DNA of 14,157 nucleotides from Acidimicrobiia bacterium (GTDB lineage: Bacteria > Actinomycetota > Acidimicrobiia > Spongiisociales > SHLN01), in NCBI GenBank assembly GCA_030623545.1, contig JAUXLW010000014.1, forward strand, positions 1-14,157, written 5' to 3'. The notes below the pieces were generated by a model that searched no databases, was not told where the DNA came from, and worked only from the letters and a program-made list of their open reading frames with translations. Numbering within the stretch: the first letter of the stretch is position 1; the number at the start of each line of letters is the position of its first letter. The position numbers were made by a program, and so were the translations under genes. This document shows, one piece after another, positions 13,226 to 14,157 of the stretch.

Positions 13226-14157
13226 TCAGCGGCCTCTTAAGGCTACTTCGAGTCGACCTACGAGTTCCTCGATCGCCTCAGCAGCCGCTTCCCGCCGGGT
13301 GCGGACCTCGATGAGCCGGGGGCCGGCGGGGGCCTGCGAGACCAGCTCGGCGAGCCGGGTGGTGTTCTGAGGCCGGTGGTAGCGGATGTCGAAGAGGTCG
13401 GCGGCCTTTTCGAAGTCGAGGCCATGCGGGGCCGCGAAAATCTCCTCGAACTCGGGTAGCGACGCCTGGGGGAGCATGTGGAAGATGGCTCCCCCATCAT
13501 TGTTGATTGTGATGATCGTCGCGTCGAGGTTGTAACGACTCGCAGAGGCCAGGGCCGTCATGTCGTGCACCAGAGACAGGTCCCCGGCCAGCAGGTACAC
13601 GGGATCGGAGGCCACGGCCGCGGTTCCAAGCCCGCTGGAGATGAATCCGTCGATACCGCTGGCTCCCCGGTTGGAGCGGAGGCTGAGGCTGGTTGAGCTG
13701 GTGGGTTGCAGCAGGTCGAGGTACCGGATGGGCATCGACGCGGCCACCCACAGTTTCGCCGGGCTCGGCAGCGAGCCCAGGACCGCGGCAACGATCGCCA
13801 ACTCGGAGAAGCCATGCGCGGTTACCTCGTCGAGAACCTTGCGGGCCGATGCCTCGGCCTCCATCCACTGTTCCAGCCAGTCCGGGGGCGCTGCCCTGGT
13901 CACGAGCTTGGCCACGCCGGTGGCGGTGGGGCCCGGATCGGCCGCCATGACAATCCCGGCGCTGCCGCTCGGATCCGGTGCGCCGAGGAGGTTTACCACT
14001 GCATGGGTCATGTGCGGGTTGGAGCGCAGCCACGAATTGACAGCTTTGGAGGTGGGCACGGATCCGAACCGCAGCACCGCCTCGGGGGCGACTCTGTCGA
14101 GAAACCCGGCTCGAGCCATCGCATCTCCAGTGGCCAGGACCTGGCTGAGGTCGTGGC
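13226..14157 (-). CDS. menD: SEPHCHC synthase MenD, N-terminus beyond right edge
   Basis: The visible 309 residues are the C-terminal part of 2-succinyl-5-enolpyruvyl-6-hydroxy-3-cyclohexene-1-carboxylate synthase, a thiamine-diphosphate enzyme that joins isochorismate and 2-oxoglutarate in menaquinone synthesis. Seen: RFGSVPTSKAVNSWL in the central domain; NRGASGIDGFISSGLG; the thiamine-diphosphate and magnesium site running from GDLSLVHD (about 13560-13580) to NNDGGAIF (about 13480-13504); and the C-terminal HGLDFEKAADLF region. MenD enzymes have about 550 residues, so roughly the first 240 lie outside. The frame is open to the right edge, and the ATG at 14119 is internal, not the start. 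It ends 14 bases from the menF stop in a convergent arrangement, so the two consecutive pathway genes are on opposite strands. Identification is firm. Confidence 0.94.
   Translation of the reverse strand, partial: HDLSQVLATGDAMARAGFLDRVAPEAVLRFGSVPTSKAVNSWLRSNPHMTHAVVNLLGAPDPSGSAGIVMAADPGPTATGVAKLVTRAAPPDWLEQWMEAEASARKVLDEVTAHGFSELAIVAAVLGSLPSPAKLWVAASMPIRYLDLLQPTSSTSLSLRSNRGASGIDGFISSGLGTAAVASDPVYLLAGDLSLVHDMTALASASRYNLDATIITINNDGGAIFHMLPQASLPEFEEIFAAPHGLDFEKAADLFDIRYHRPQNTTRLAELVSQAPAGPRLIEVRTRREAAAEAIEELVGRLEVALRGR

Overview
The window reads as chromosomal DNA of a GC-rich, Gram-positive-type actinobacterium (Actinomycetota, perhaps a deep branch such as Acidimicrobiia; this is inference). 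The reasons are the codon use, an MprAB-like two-component pair, menaquinone genes, a GNAT/acyl-CoA synthetase fusion with the GNAT domain first, and several genes whose start codon follows a TAnnnT -10 box by only 6-8 bases with no Shine-Dalgarno (leaderless starts).

Layout. (1) 1-806, minus: an HSL-type alpha/beta hydrolase whose C-terminus runs off the left edge. (2) 934-1643, plus: a DeoD-type purine nucleoside phosphorylase split by a one-base deletion. (3) 1644-2101: no intact gene; it holds the decayed C-terminal end of a tyrosine recombinase. (4) 2102-2647, minus: a small membrane protein with two DUF2061 units. (5) 2861-2944, minus: tRNA-Leu(UAA). (6) 2977-3432, plus: a cytosine deaminase of the yeast Fcy1 type, divergent from the tRNA. 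(7) 3493-6222, plus: a 909-residue GNAT plus ADP-forming acyl-CoA synthetase fusion (Pat-like). (8) 6320-7830, plus: a CBS-CBS-BON protein followed 8 bases later by an alpha/beta hydrolase. (9) 7800-8849, minus: a homologue of tRNA-queuosine mannosyltransferase, whose 3' end overlaps the preceding hydrolase by 31 bases. (10) 8941-11869, plus: an OmpR-type response regulator, its histidine kinase (ATGA overlap), and a secreted acidic Phe/Gly-rich protein. (11) 11895-13211, plus: menF; 13226-14157, minus: menD, cut by the right edge and convergent with menF.

How the parts may work together. menF and menD catalyse consecutive steps of menaquinone synthesis (chorismate to isochorismate to SEPHCHC). 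The deaminase and the broken DeoD both belong to base and nucleoside salvage. The kinase and regulator probably sense an envelope signal, and TCTCAG direct repeats occur both in front of the regulator and in front of the secreted protein, suggesting one small autoregulated unit. The CBS-BON protein and hydrolase look co-transcribed.

I found no CRISPR array, insertion sequence or intact prophage. The least ordinary items are the bacterial QTMAN homologue, the eukaryote-like cytosine deaminase, the secreted Phe/Gly-rich four-cysteine protein tied to a two-component system, the recurrent leaderless -10 boxes, and the two frame breaks (deoD and integrase) within about 700 bp.
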